Positions 47,212 to 56,461 of a DNA stretch of 64,000 nucleotides are shown in pieces. The DNA comes from Ignavibacteria bacterium. GTDB taxonomy: Bacteria; Bacteroidota; Ignavibacteria; UBA10030; SZUA-254. The notes under the pieces were generated by a model that worked only from the letters and a program-made list of their open reading frames with translations, was not told the origin of the DNA and did no database searches. The stretch lies in the NCBI GenBank assembly GCA_016178595.1, contig JACOSY010000023.1, positions 62,001 through 126,000 of the forward strand, read 5' to 3'. Each line of letters opens with the position of its first letter. Positions within the stretch are counted from its first letter, which is position 1. Made by a program: the position numbers and the translations under genes.

Positions 47212-50200
47212 TCAATGGGTCGAGAGAGGCGGAGTTGTGGGTGGGCGACCAGTGTCAATCATCAGTGAGCGGAAGGCGATTGCTAAGACCCGCGTATCGG
47301 CGCTGTTACTCACTGCCTTCGGAGAGATGGCATTGGGTAACTGGAACTCGAGGTTCAGTAACCCATCGGACAGAAATCTCTGCGGCACGCGGACCGTGTA
47401 TGTCCCTTCCCTGGCGACAGACCATTTGCCAATTTCCTTTCCGTCTGCTCTTATGACGACCTTCTGGCTTCGCACTTTTCGTGGAGCGAGGAAAGGAAAA
47501 ACGGATGCACTCAACGTTACATCCCCCGACGGCGGCGAGACGGGAATCTTCAACTCAGCCCGTCTCCCCTCTGTCCATGTAAAAGCAGGCTCGGGCTCGC
47601 TCCAGCCAGCAACGGTGTAGCGACCGGCGTCTCCCCCTTTCAGAAATGAAATGCGAGTCCCATACGGATATGGAATAATCTCCTTGACGTCCATCTCATT
47701 CACTGCAACACCGAGAATACGAGGGTCATCATTCATTCCCAGCTCGCGAGGAGACTTCGCATCAGGCATCTCAAACGAGATACGCAGCAGATCGCCATGT
47801 AATGTAGATTTAGGGATGCGCGCGTGGTATGCACCGGAGTCGGACGCCTCCCATTTTCCAATCTCATGGTCGTTTGTTTTCAGGATCACGAATTGTTGTT
47901 TCGCCCTACCGAAAACGAAGGGTTTAAACTTTGCTTCGAGCAACAAATCCCCGTTGCTCGGCGGAATAACCAAGTTTACTCTCGCGACGGGTCCTTCCGT
48001 CCACGTGCCAAAACCTTCGGGCACGCTCCACCCTCTCCCGAGATATGGCAAAGCATTTCCGCCCACTTTGAAACCGATGGGAGATCCGTAGACGTATCGC
48101 GCAAGCGGGTTCATCCTTATCCATCCCACGCCAATCCCCAAGTCTCGGGGATCATCATTGCTCAACCCCAGTGCAGATCGTGCCGCTGCATCTGGAAGAT
48201 GAAAATCGATGCGCAAGATGTCTCCCTGAACCATGTCATCGGGAATCATGATGCGATACTCTCCATCCCTTCTGACTTCCCAACTACCGAGAAGGATTCC
48301 CTGTACAGAAAGATCCACGTGTTGTCCAAGCATAGTTTTTCCCTCGACGAATGGATGAAGGCTGGCGGTGAGAAGAACACTTGGCAACGAAGTGTCAATA
48401 GGAATATTGAGGGATGCCCTGGTGCCCGCCGTCCAAGTCAGGCTCGATTCCGGATGTGCCCAACCGCCGAGTTGATACGGCAACGCATTGCCACCGATAA
48501 CAAATCGAATCGTATCACCGAGCCGGTACTTTGATGGAGCATTTGATTTTACTCCTGCAGAGGTAAACACGCGGTAGGTGGGTTTCCAAGACGTGTCCTC
48601 CCAGCTATGGCCGTTCACAACATACTCCCGAATATCAGGGACATGGTCTTGCGACCACCCGGAACCATCGACCCCCCACATGTAGTACATGAACGTCCGT
48701 TCGCGCGGAGTGGTATCGTTGATCGAAAACATGGAATGCTCGCGTGAAGCACTGCGGATGCCCAGCTCGGAAAAGATGGTTGGGCCGATATCTTGTTGAG
48801 AGACCGGCGCTTCAGAAACCGATAGCGTTCCGTGTGCATTGAACCGCTTCACCAGCATCAGGGGAACGGCAGAATTGCGCAGGTTCTCGGTAAGGCCATG
48901 ATCGCCGAGAATAACAATGAGAGAACTGTCGAAGATCTGCAAACTTTTGAGTTCGTCCAGGAATAATTTGGCGATCTTGAGCGCGCCTTTTCCCTGCCGC
49001 TCGTATCCGTTGGCCATATTGTTTTCGTTTTGCAGGTTCTCATTCATCCGGAATGGAGGATGCGCGCCATGGAGATGGAAATACTTAAAGACGCTCGTTG
49101 CCGTGCCGACCGTGTCGTGCGTCATCATCGAATGGATGAACTCCACGTCCTCGAACTGTTGAATAGATTCATCCGGCACGTGAGCGCGCGGCGATTTATT
49201 GACGCCATAGAAAGGGGCTTCGGGAGAGCCGATGAACAACGTATCGGGAATAAACTCCTGCAGGAACCAGCGCTGCTCGTCGTAGATACTTTTCTTCACG
49301 TACTGGGGAAGGTAGCGGAACAAGGCGACATCGTACAATCTGCCCAGCTCATCGACGGAAATTCCCTCCTGTGCTTGAACATTGGACATGATCTGGTCGT
49401 CGAGGTACGCCGTCGTGCCGTAAAAGTAGTATTCAGAATTGAAGTTGTTCTGTTTCAACACTTTCAAAATCGACGTTTCGGAATTATATGCGCTCTTTAA
49501 GAAATCTTCGATGGGTTTATCGTTATAATAGTACTGCCCGGTCAGGATGAATGGGACCGCAAGGTATGTCGACGGATAGCCGCCGAGAGCATTCCGGAAG
49601 TACGTGAACCCGTCAAAGGCATCCTTGTAACTTGGATCCTCCGAAATGATTTTTTGGAACATCTCGCTCTCAAAGGTATCGAGGACTAAGATGATCACAT
49701 TTTTATGACTCGAAAATGTGTATTTATTCGTCGCATCAGAGTCGTAGAGCTTGAAGTGCTGCGTCGGCGGAGCTTGCCAGATTGCAAGAAGAAGTGAGAA
49801 GAGCTGTATCCCCAAAAATGCCGCTCCTCCCGTTCGCACAACTTTGTAGAGTTTCTCCGAAAAAAACCATGATAGCACCAATCCGAGTATCCAAAGTGCC
49901 GCATCAATTATACCATGAAGCCAATGCGCACTCCAATCGATGTCGCGACCATTGAGCAGCCCATAGTCCCACCGGAGAATATTTCCTTGCAACCAAAGAA
50001 GAATACCCACCATAAAGACTACCGTGACCATCCGTCGATGCCACACTCCCTTCGGAAGAAGAAGCAGGCCTGTTACGATGATTGTGAGGCAAACGGCGAG
50101 AAGAAGACAAATGAGGACAATCCTGGAAAACGGGAATGCGAACTCGAGTGTATTCGTGTAGTAGATTTCGGCGGGGGCGAAAATAGAGATCGTCGAGGAG

Positions 50201-50262
50201 AGAAAGAGTGAAACGACGAGGGTGGAGAAGAGTTTTTCCTTGAATTCCTGCGATACCATCAT
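47212..50262 (-). CDS. Membrane sulfatase-fold transferase with three C-terminal repeat domains
   Basis: The protein has 1,016 residues. About four to five N-terminal membrane helices (about 10-185) precede an alkaline-phosphatase/sulfatase-fold domain (about 190-560). Its metal-site motifs are NVIILVLDTFESE, HLHGAHPPF and SLIVILGDHGL. The layout is that of LTA-synthase or phosphoethanolamine/phosphoglycerol transferases. From about 590 there are three tandem beta-rich repeats of some 135 residues (about 590-725, 730-865 and 870-1005), each with a GW-PE-TWT-G stretch and the first two with DDPRxLGI. They may bind glycan. It overlaps no gene: ATG 50262 sits five bases after the upstream methyltransferase stop, which argues against an in-frame start at 50355. 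It probably decorates the exported polysaccharide with a phosphate-linked group. Confidence 0.85.
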   Translation of the reverse strand: MMVSQEFKEKLFSTLVVSLFLSSTISIFAPAEIYYTNTLEFAFPFSRIVLICLLLAVCLTIIVTGLLLLPKGVWHRRMVTVVFMVGILLWLQGNILRWDYGLLNGRDIDWSAHWLHGIIDAALWILGLVLSWFFSEKLYKVVRTGGAAFLGIQLFSLLLAIWQAPPTQHFKLYDSDATNKYTFSSHKNVIILVLDTFESEMFQKIISEDPSYKDAFDGFTYFRNALGGYPSTYLAVPFILTGQYYYNDKPIEDFLKSAYNSETSILKVLKQNNFNSEYYFYGTTAYLDDQIMSNVQAQEGISVDELGRLYDVALFRYLPQYVKKSIYDEQRWFLQEFIPDTLFIGSPEAPFYGVNKSPRAHVPDESIQQFEDVEFIHSMMTHDTVGTATSVFKYFHLHGAHPPFRMNENLQNENNMANGYERQGKGALKIAKLFLDELKSLQIFDSSLIVILGDHGLTENLRNSAVPLMLVKRFNAHGTLSVSEAPVSQQDIGPTIFSELGIRSASREHSMFSINDTTPRERTFMYYMWGVDGSGWSQDHVPDIREYVVNGHSWEDTSWKPTYRVFTSAGVKSNAPSKYRLGDTIRFVIGGNALPYQLGGWAHPESSLTWTAGTRASLNIPIDTSLPSVLLTASLHPFVEGKTMLGQHVDLSVQGILLGSWEVRRDGEYRIMIPDDMVQGDILRIDFHLPDAAARSALGLSNDDPRDLGIGVGWIRMNPLARYVYGSPIGFKVGGNALPYLGRGWSVPEGFGTWTEGPVARVNLVIPPSNGDLLLEAKFKPFVFGRAKQQFVILKTNDHEIGKWEASDSGAYHARIPKSTLHGDLLRISFEMPDAKSPRELGMNDDPRILGVAVNEMDVKEIIPYPYGTRISFLKGGDAGRYTVAGWSEPEPAFTWTEGRRAELKIPVSPPSGDVTLSASVFPFLAPRKVRSQKVVIRADGKEIGKWSVAREGTYTVRVPQRFLSDGLLNLEFQLPNAISPKAVSNSADTRVLAIAFRSLMIDTGRPPTTPPLSTH

Positions 50263-50267
50263 GCGCG

Positions 50268-51695
50268 TCAACTGAGAGTTTGTGCGAAATACATGATCCT
50301 TGTCCCCGAGGCGAGCTGTTCGCGTCTCCGAACGTGAAATCGGTCGGCAAGACACTGCTCAAGAAAGTCGAGCGAGTAATCGTCGTATTGGTCGTCTTTG
50401 TTGGCAAGGAGGATTTTCGTCATCGGGTCGTCCTTCGTGACAAACTCGATGACCAGATCGCCTCCAAGCGACGCCATCCAATCGATAAATTCCTTGAGAG
50501 GAACGTTCGCGCTGATGACGATGTGATGGATCAATGCCAGGCACAGAACAAGGTCTGGCTTGGCACGCTCGGTGAGCGCTTTGCGCTCGAGTCCGCGCCA
50601 GCCGAGATTCGGGGAAGCATCGGCGAGGTTCATGACAAGAGGAAGAATTGTGGCGTTCCCCTCTTTCTTCAACTCATGGTACAAGCGCTCGATCGCCAGA
50701 TGATCGAAATCAGTAGCAACAACATATTCGGAGTTCTTCGCGGCGATGCGCGAGTAGGCACCGGTGTTGCAGCCGAGATCCCAGACGAGATTGCGATGCT
50801 TCTTTGCAACAACAGACCGGACAAATTCTTCCTTCCGTTTCGTGTCGGCATCGGTATAGCTGGTATTCGTTGCGTAATCGGACCACACCGATTGCGAGCG
50901 CTTCCATTCAAATCGGCGAATAATCTTCGTCAACCTCGCGATGTTGCTCGTAATCATTTCTTTCCGGAAACCGGTCGCACGGAGATTTGCCCTGACGTTA
51001 TTGGTAGTTTGAGAGTACTTTTTTTGGAGCTTTGCTTGCAAAACGACATCCATGAATACACCAGGCCTGAACTTATCGCGAAACGACATAAGGTTTTTGC
51101 ATTCTTCGGGCGTAATGCCGTCGAGCCGACCGCGGAGCAATTGATGGAACTCAACATCTTTGTACGCTTGAAGCATGAGTGGGTAAAGAAAGAGCTCACA
51201 AAATTGCCGGTAACCGACCCACGGAGTCCCGGGAATAAATTTCTCGAACGATGGAATGTCGATAAAGACCGGCTTGCTGCCGAACCACTGTATGTTATAG
51301 CTCGTCGCATCCTTCATGGTCAGATCTTCATTAAGAGCCCGGTTAAGCAGGTCGAGCTGCAAAAGGGCCGCATCCTTCAGCATCCCGAACGACCACTCAT
51401 ACGGATACGAAATGAACGGAACACGGGCATGCTTTAAAACAGCCGCCCATCCCTCCGCTTGCAATGTCTCCGGTGTCTCACCCTGGCCAACTTGCCGAGT
51501 TTCAATGAGTGTTCCCGCTTCGAGGGTATTCTTGTAAAATTGTGATGCTGCAAGAATCGAATAGTTCTCCAATGCCTGCAGGCTAAGACCACGGTAGATA
51601 GCACCTTCATAATAGTATATTCGTCCGTTGCGATCGCGGAAGGATCCCGGTTCGATTGACACGCTGCCGGAAGACTGTGCAGTAACTGGGGGCAT
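50268..51695 (-). CDS. Class I SAM-dependent methyltransferase (nodulation NoeA-like)
   Basis: The protein has 475 residues. The N-terminal half (about 1-230) is a unique region with FIDIPSFEKFIPGTPWVGYR that often precedes this type of methyltransferase. The Rossmann core is at about 290-440, with the SAM site VWDLGCNTGAYSRIAA, the acidic VATDFDHLAIERL and the loop LCLALIHHIVISANVPL. Similar proteins in nodulation and capsule loci modify lipid-linked oligosaccharides. It is 18 bp downstream of the small membrane gene and 5 bp ahead of the sulfatase-like gene, which implies co-transcription. The acceptor is unknown. Confidence 0.88.
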   Translation of the reverse strand: MPPVTAQSSGSVSIEPGSFRDRNGRIYYYEGAIYRGLSLQALENYSILAASQFYKNTLEAGTLIETRQVGQGETPETLQAEGWAAVLKHARVPFISYPYEWSFGMLKDAALLQLDLLNRALNEDLTMKDATSYNIQWFGSKPVFIDIPSFEKFIPGTPWVGYRQFCELFLYPLMLQAYKDVEFHQLLRGRLDGITPEECKNLMSFRDKFRPGVFMDVVLQAKLQKKYSQTTNNVRANLRATGFRKEMITSNIARLTKIIRRFEWKRSQSVWSDYATNTSYTDADTKRKEEFVRSVVAKKHRNLVWDLGCNTGAYSRIAAKNSEYVVATDFDHLAIERLYHELKKEGNATILPLVMNLADASPNLGWRGLERKALTERAKPDLVLCLALIHHIVISANVPLKEFIDWMASLGGDLVIEFVTKDDPMTKILLANKDDQYDDYSLDFLEQCLADRFHVRRREQLASGTRIMYFAQTLS

Positions 51696-51713
51696 ACGAT
51701 TGTCGTGAATTGA

Positions 51714-51890
51714 TTACTTCGGCTCTTCTTCCTTTTTCGACAGTCCGAGCATCGTTTTGATACGATGACCGAAGAGCTTGATAATCATCCAGAGACCGGC
51801 AACTCCACCGAGAAGGATCTGGAGGATCATACTTCCCGTCCCAGGATCGATATAACAAAAAATCAGATGACCGAAAACCGAATATGGCAT
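51714..51890 (-). CDS. Small membrane protein with IDPGTGSM motif
   Basis: The protein has 58 residues. A hydrophobic start leads to YIDPGTGSMILQILLGGVAG and then a positively charged tail (GHRIKTMLGLSKKEEEPK). The IDPGTGS motif on a single-helix protein is common next to O-antigen and exopolysaccharide genes, but its role is not known to me. ATG 51890 gives the compact form usual for this group; an upstream in-frame start at 51926 would add 12 residues. It is between a GT4 gene and a methyltransferase gene on the same strand. The 121 bp upstream is empty. Confidence 0.65.
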   Translation of the reverse strand: MPYSVFGHLIFCYIDPGTGSMILQILLGGVAGLWMIIKLFGHRIKTMLGLSKKEEEPK

Positions 51891-52011
51891 AATGGGTTTA
51901 CTTTCGAATAAGTGGCAGACAATCATGTGCGAAACTGCAAGAACACGAGCGATTTGAGGACGCTTGCGCTATCCGGCGTCAGCAATTATAGCATTATAGC
52001 AATAATTGACG

Positions 52012-53343
52012 CTAAAAATCAATCTTCGCTGTAATGGAATGAATACTCTTGGCAACATTAATTATCGAAGCATCTGTGACGGATTCATCAGCAAAAGATT
52101 TCAATTCTGCCGACGCGCGATCGACAAGATAGTCGGTGAGCACGCGTTCGACTCCGGCGGACGCGTGTTTCCTTGCAAAATCTAAAAGTGTTGTTGCGTA
52201 CAACTCAGGTGAGTGCTGAATCCGCAACACTTCAAAACCCTTCTCCCCCATCTTCCGAAACGAGTCGGGATTTTCCAGGAACGCCGACAGATGGCGAATG
52301 ATATCCTCGACCTCGTGGTCGTGGCGGACAAATGCCGCTGCACCTTCCGGGATGTGCGCGTACCAGCCAACCGGTGTGACAAGGCTTGGAAGTTTGTGGC
52401 TCCAAATCTTCAACTGGCTGATCGATGCTTCGCCCATCGTCGGGTAGCGAAGATTGATCGCAAGATGGGCCTGCGAGAGTGCAGCATTCAGATCGGCTTC
52501 GGAGGCATACCCGTGGAATGTCACAGTTTTGCTAAGATTCAATCGCTCAATTTTATTGCGTACTGCATGCTCATCCTCGATTTCACCATACATGTCGAGG
52601 TGAAAAGCATCCTTCCGTGGGAACGCACCAAGCGTATCGAGCACCGCATCCAAGCGGCGGTTATAACCGATGAAACCAAAAATGACAAGCTTACACTTCT
52701 GTGAGGGAAGAATTGTCCATTTCTGTTTGCCGAATTTCGTTTCAACTTCTTCTCCGGGGTACGGTAGCGGGATGTACGTACAGGGCCATTTCTTCTTTTT
52801 CTGAAGCAAATCAAATGCAGATTTCGTATGAACCACCGCAGCGGTAGAATTGCCAAGCACGAATTCCGTTAGCGGATATTGGTAGGACATATGCTCGAAG
52901 CTGACCCCGTTCGGAATTGTGGAGAACATGATGGCGTCGCGCAATCCTTTATCGCCGTAGTACTCAAACATTTGGCAATAGTACTCATCGAGATTGTTCC
53001 ACTGTAGCCGGAACATATGTTCAACAAAGATGTGAAGGCTCACATCATGGAGCACCATGATGCCCGGATGTTTCCGGCTTACTTCGAAGATTGATCCGTG
53101 GAATGGACGGTTGTTGCCGATATGGTATATCGTGACAGCAGCAGCATTCACATCCCGCCATGGCACGCTGTCTGAACGAAGTCGTTTCACCGTTGCGTAC
53201 TCCTCGAGCACGGGATCCCATGTTTCCTGATCCGTCCAAAGGATGACCTCTGCATGCTTCGATAATACCGGCAGGAGTCGCGCGGTATAGTCAGCAATGC
53301 CGGTCTTCGCCGGCGGCAGCGGTGAGAACCAGTTAACTTTCAT
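52012..53343 (-). CDS. GT4-type glycosyltransferase, catalytic second Glu missing
   Basis: The protein has 443 residues and a GT-B fold. It opens MKVNWFSPLPPAKTGIADYT, with LHDVSLHIFVEHMF near 100 and the GT4 donor-domain strand KLVIFGFIGYNRRLDAVLD near 220. In the position of the EX7E motif there is PTMGEASISQLKIWSHKLPS, where the first Glu is present but the second is a Lys. The enzyme may still work, because some GT4 members deviate. It lies in a run of overlapping genes (ATGA with the next gene upstream at 53340), so it is made with the other GT4 enzymes. Donor and acceptor are unknown. Confidence 0.85.
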   Translation of the reverse strand: MKVNWFSPLPPAKTGIADYTARLLPVLSKHAEVILWTDQETWDPVLEEYATVKRLRSDSVPWRDVNAAAVTIYHIGNNRPFHGSIFEVSRKHPGIMVLHDVSLHIFVEHMFRLQWNNLDEYYCQMFEYYGDKGLRDAIMFSTIPNGVSFEHMSYQYPLTEFVLGNSTAAVVHTKSAFDLLQKKKKWPCTYIPLPYPGEEVETKFGKQKWTILPSQKCKLVIFGFIGYNRRLDAVLDTLGAFPRKDAFHLDMYGEIEDEHAVRNKIERLNLSKTVTFHGYASEADLNAALSQAHLAINLRYPTMGEASISQLKIWSHKLPSLVTPVGWYAHIPEGAAAFVRHDHEVEDIIRHLSAFLENPDSFRKMGEKGFEVLRIQHSPELYATTLLDFARKHASAGVERVLTDYLVDRASAELKSFADESVTDASIINVAKSIHSITAKIDF

Positions 53344-54386
53344 GACAGTAACCTCTCGACCACATTTTTCCAGCTTATCTTCATACTCTGGTATCGTTCT
53401 CTCCCTTTGGTGCCTAGTTTCTTTGCGAGGTCACGATTTTTCCATACCTGGTCAAACTTTTCTGCGAGCGCAGCCGGTGTGGGTTCTGTAACAAATCCTG
53501 TTTGGCCATCCTCGACAAATTCCAGAGGACCGCCGGAGTCCGTGCACGTGATCACTGGACGAGCCGCGAGCATGGCCTCTAGAGTGACGTACCCGTAATC
53601 CTCATCGGATGGAGGATAGACGACTGCAAGCGCGTTCGCGTACGACTTCAATTTGTCAGCGTCGCTCACCATTCCTTGCAATTCGACTCGATCCCCAAGG
53701 TTCAGCTTCTTGATGCTATCTAAAAGCAGATCGTAATAGGAATGATGATCGGGCGCACCTGCAAACTTCACACGGACCGGATGTCGGGTCTTGGCAAGAG
53801 CTGCGAGAACAAGATCCTGACGCTTGATTGTCGTGAGCCGACTTGGAAAGTACAGATAGTCCTGATAATCCGCAGCATAAAATTTTTCGGCATTGCTCGG
53901 AGGATTGTAGATCGGCGTCGAATCAATACGACAGAACGCCTTCAGGCGCTTGCTGACATTGCACGCGATCGTATACACGTGTTTGCATTCAGGGATAAAC
54001 CTCTCGTCTGCCTGACGAATGGCATCGCGCACAAGTTTCCCGTCCGGGAAATGGATCAGGTCACCAAACTTACTATCCCACAACTCATACGCTGTCCGGT
54101 GCTGGTGAACAAGCCAGAGAACTTTATTCGGATGCGGGATCAAGTACGCAGGAAATTTAAGGCCGATGACCCGGTCGATCGGCGTGCCGTTACTCTCCGT
54201 GAGGTCGAAGAGCCTGCACGCGAGCATGTGGTCGAGGATCAGCGCGGGAGGGTACCACTTGAACGGAACTGCCACGATCTCCGCCTGATGGCCTTCCTTG
54301 CGGATCGCATCGCGCAAGCCCTCGGCAAGAATCTCCGCCCCGCCGCGTATGAACGGAACCTGTACGGTCGTGATGACAACTCTCAT
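53340..54386 (-). CDS. GT4 family glycosyltransferase
   Basis: The protein has 348 residues and a GT-B fold. The N-terminal part has TTVQVPFIRGGAEILAEGLR (glycine-rich loop near residue 14). The C-terminal part has YLYFPSRLTTIKRQDLVLAA near 185 and the catalytic DEDYGYVTLEAM, a complete EX7E, near 275. It overlaps its neighbours by four bases on both sides (ATGA), so 55675-52012 is one tightly coupled transcript. It transfers a sugar in assembly of the surface glycan; the specificity cannot be read. Confidence 0.9.
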   Translation of the reverse strand: MRVVITTVQVPFIRGGAEILAEGLRDAIRKEGHQAEIVAVPFKWYPPALILDHMLACRLFDLTESNGTPIDRVIGLKFPAYLIPHPNKVLWLVHQHRTAYELWDSKFGDLIHFPDGKLVRDAIRQADERFIPECKHVYTIACNVSKRLKAFCRIDSTPIYNPPSNAEKFYAADYQDYLYFPSRLTTIKRQDLVLAALAKTRHPVRVKFAGAPDHHSYYDLLLDSIKKLNLGDRVELQGMVSDADKLKSYANALAVVYPPSDEDYGYVTLEAMLAARPVITCTDSGGPLEFVEDGQTGFVTEPTPAALAEKFDQVWKNRDLAKKLGTKGRERYQSMKISWKNVVERLLS

Positions 54387-55675
54387 GATGGTGTTGTTTC
54401 CCTTATTGATCTCGGTGTACGTTTAGTCTGTGTCGTGATAATCTCCTCCACCTTGTGTCCGATGATGGGCCAGGAGAACTGTTGCTGTACCTTTCGCCGT
54501 CCCCGCTCTCCCATCTCGCAGAGGACCTGTGGCTCGGCAAGGGCGCTGCGAATCGCAGCCGCGAGCGCTGCGGCGTCGCCATACGGCACAGTCCACCCCG
54601 CGTCGCCGATCACCTCCGGCATGGCACCTTCCGTGGTACCGATCACCGGTATACCACAAGCCCAAGCTTCCAGGAAGACAACCCCGAACGACTCAAATTT
54701 TGACGGCAGGACCAGCAGCTTACTCGAATGAAGGAGATTGACCTTCTCCTGATGTGTGAGCACGCCAGCATCGATGATGAATTGCCGGTCGTCGCTTGGA
54801 AGTTGTGCATAGAGTACTCGGAACCATTCGAAGGCAGGCCCGGCGAGGACGAGCTTCACAGAGAGTTCAGAGGCGAAGCGTTTTACCGCTTCGATGAGTA
54901 TTGCAATACCTTTGTTCTCCATCTTGCGACCGACAAATGCGATGACATTATCGCCAGGGCGGATTCCCCATTCAAATTCTATCTTTTGCCGCCACAAATC
55001 GAGATCGTGCGGATGGTATTGATCCAGATGGACGCCAACTCCTGCAATATTAACCTTTGCGGACTTGACTCCATGCTTCACAAGATGCTCGGCTTCAAAG
55101 CAAGTATCGGCGATGATCACATTGCACTTGTTCAAGAGCCAATAGTGACTGGGACGCTCATAATCGGGGTGTTCCGGATGAAAGTGCGGAACGATGACAA
55201 CGGGCTTCCTTAAAATCTTCCCGACAAACAATCCAACATAATTGTGTGGAAATGGAAGCGTGTGGAGCATAACCACATTGGCCTGCTTGATCTGGCGCCA
55301 CATCTTTGCATACATTTCGATAGAGTGCGGACCATAAAACTGAATGCCGAATTGCCAGTCAAGTATTCGTTTAAAGAGAAGGTGATGGAGAATAAACACA
55401 GGGGGCGTGTGTCGGTACCGGCGCACGGACACAAGTCCGTCTTGTTCAAAGAACTTGAAGGGTGGATTTTCCTTCCTTCTTGATCGATCCTGCCAGAATT
55501 CTTCTTCATAATTGACATTCATGGTAAGTACCCGAACATCATGGCCGCGCTGAGCTAGGAAACAAGAGATTTCACGGCACCATGTTTCCGACCCGCCAAC
55601 AGCCGGTGGATAGCGCTGAATGATGTTCACAATTCTCAACCCCTCACCCTCGCGATCAATATTCTCCTTGTGCAC
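54383..55675 (-). CDS. GT4 family glycosyltransferase
   Basis: The protein has 430 residues. The GT-B N-terminal domain begins after about 14 residues with IVNIIQRYPPAVGGSETWCR, and VVIVPHFHPEHPDY lies near 150. The donor domain has NVIAFVGRKMENKGIAILIE near 245 and KFESFGVVFLEAW (EX7E) near 330. It starts at GTG 55675, 19 bp after the FkbM methyltransferase stop, and its end overlaps the next GT4 gene by four bases. The first 14 residues are unremarkable and a TTG further in could be the real start. Confidence 0.88.
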   Translation of the reverse strand: MHKENIDREGEGLRIVNIIQRYPPAVGGSETWCREISCFLAQRGHDVRVLTMNVNYEEEFWQDRSRRKENPPFKFFEQDGLVSVRRYRHTPPVFILHHLLFKRILDWQFGIQFYGPHSIEMYAKMWRQIKQANVVMLHTLPFPHNYVGLFVGKILRKPVVIVPHFHPEHPDYERPSHYWLLNKCNVIIADTCFEAEHLVKHGVKSAKVNIAGVGVHLDQYHPHDLDLWRQKIEFEWGIRPGDNVIAFVGRKMENKGIAILIEAVKRFASELSVKLVLAGPAFEWFRVLYAQLPSDDRQFIIDAGVLTHQEKVNLLHSSKLLVLPSKFESFGVVFLEAWACGIPVIGTTEGAMPEVIGDAGWTVPYGDAAALAAAIRSALAEPQVLCEMGERGRRKVQQQFSWPIIGHKVEEIITTQTKRTPRSIRETTPS

Positions 55676-55694
55676 ATGTCAGCAAACATTGCGT

Positions 55695-56447
55695 TCATCG
55701 GCGACACAACAGATTTGCGTGCATCATGCCGTTCTGTTTGCCGCATTCCGTCATGATAAAGTCCAGATCAACCGGGTAAGACTTTTGTTGGGTTTCATCA
55801 ATAAATTCAACTTGGGGGAAGTATGTGCGGAGAAGATTGTAGTATGCTTCAGGAGGAACATGAGCCTGTGTATTCCCATAGTGCCAGAACTCCGTGAACA
55901 GCGTCAACGGTGACGCGGTGCGAAGAAAGCTCTCCATGCTTTTCAGGACGAGGTAATCGAATCCCTGGGTATCGATCTTAATCACGGCCGGTCGGAGTTG
56001 TCGTTCGCTGATAAACGGATCGAGCGCAATGACCTGAACAATTTCGCTTGGCCAACCGGCGGACGCGTAGAGTCGGTGATCTCCATTATTCTCCGGCGAG
56101 AGGTAGAGCCTCATTGTACCGGCATCAGGACCGACAGCCATGTTAAGGGTCTCAACCTGTGCAAGGTTGTTTTCACGGACATTTTTCTCAAGGAGCAGGT
56201 AGCTCTTCAGGTTCGGTTCAAAGGCAAAAATTTTGCCGGACTCCACTCGTATTGATGCGAGAAGAGTATAGTACCCGATGTTCGCACCGACATCGATAAC
56301 GATATCATTGTCGGACAGAGAATCAAGAAAGAGGCAGCCTTCGAAAGGCTCGTAGAGGCTGCGTGCAACCGGATCACCGACGAACGTATCGCCGCTGTCA
56401 TAGTAAAAGGTGAGGTGGCCAACCAGATTGTCTTTTCTCGCGAGCAT
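55695..56447 (-). CDS. FkbM family methyltransferase
   Basis: The protein has 250 residues. The SAM-binding start is IVIDVGANIGYYTLLAS at about 49-65, followed by IFAFEPNLKSYLLLEKNV. The FkbM-specific motif VIKIDTQGFDYLVLKSME lies around 155-172 (family form IDTEGxE). FkbM proteins O-methylate sugars of antibiotics and of surface glycans. It lies 14 bp downstream of the coiled-coil methyltransferase gene and ahead of the GT4 run. It may methylate a sugar within the repeat unit, while the coiled-coil enzymes may act at the chain end. Confidence 0.9.
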   Translation of the reverse strand: MLARKDNLVGHLTFYYDSGDTFVGDPVARSLYEPFEGCLFLDSLSDNDIVIDVGANIGYYTLLASIRVESGKIFAFEPNLKSYLLLEKNVRENNLAQVETLNMAVGPDAGTMRLYLSPENNGDHRLYASAGWPSEIVQVIALDPFISERQLRPAVIKIDTQGFDYLVLKSMESFLRTASPLTLFTEFWHYGNTQAHVPPEAYYNLLRTYFPQVEFIDETQQKSYPVDLDFIMTECGKQNGMMHANLLCRR

Positions 56448-56461
56448 CGTGCTTCAACGTT

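Noticed and set aside
49030..51437. Plus-strand frames of 156 and 385 codons opposite the sulfatase-like and methyltransferase genes
   Set aside because: Both are antisense to real genes with SAM and metal-site motifs; the products are Arg/Val-rich with no signature.
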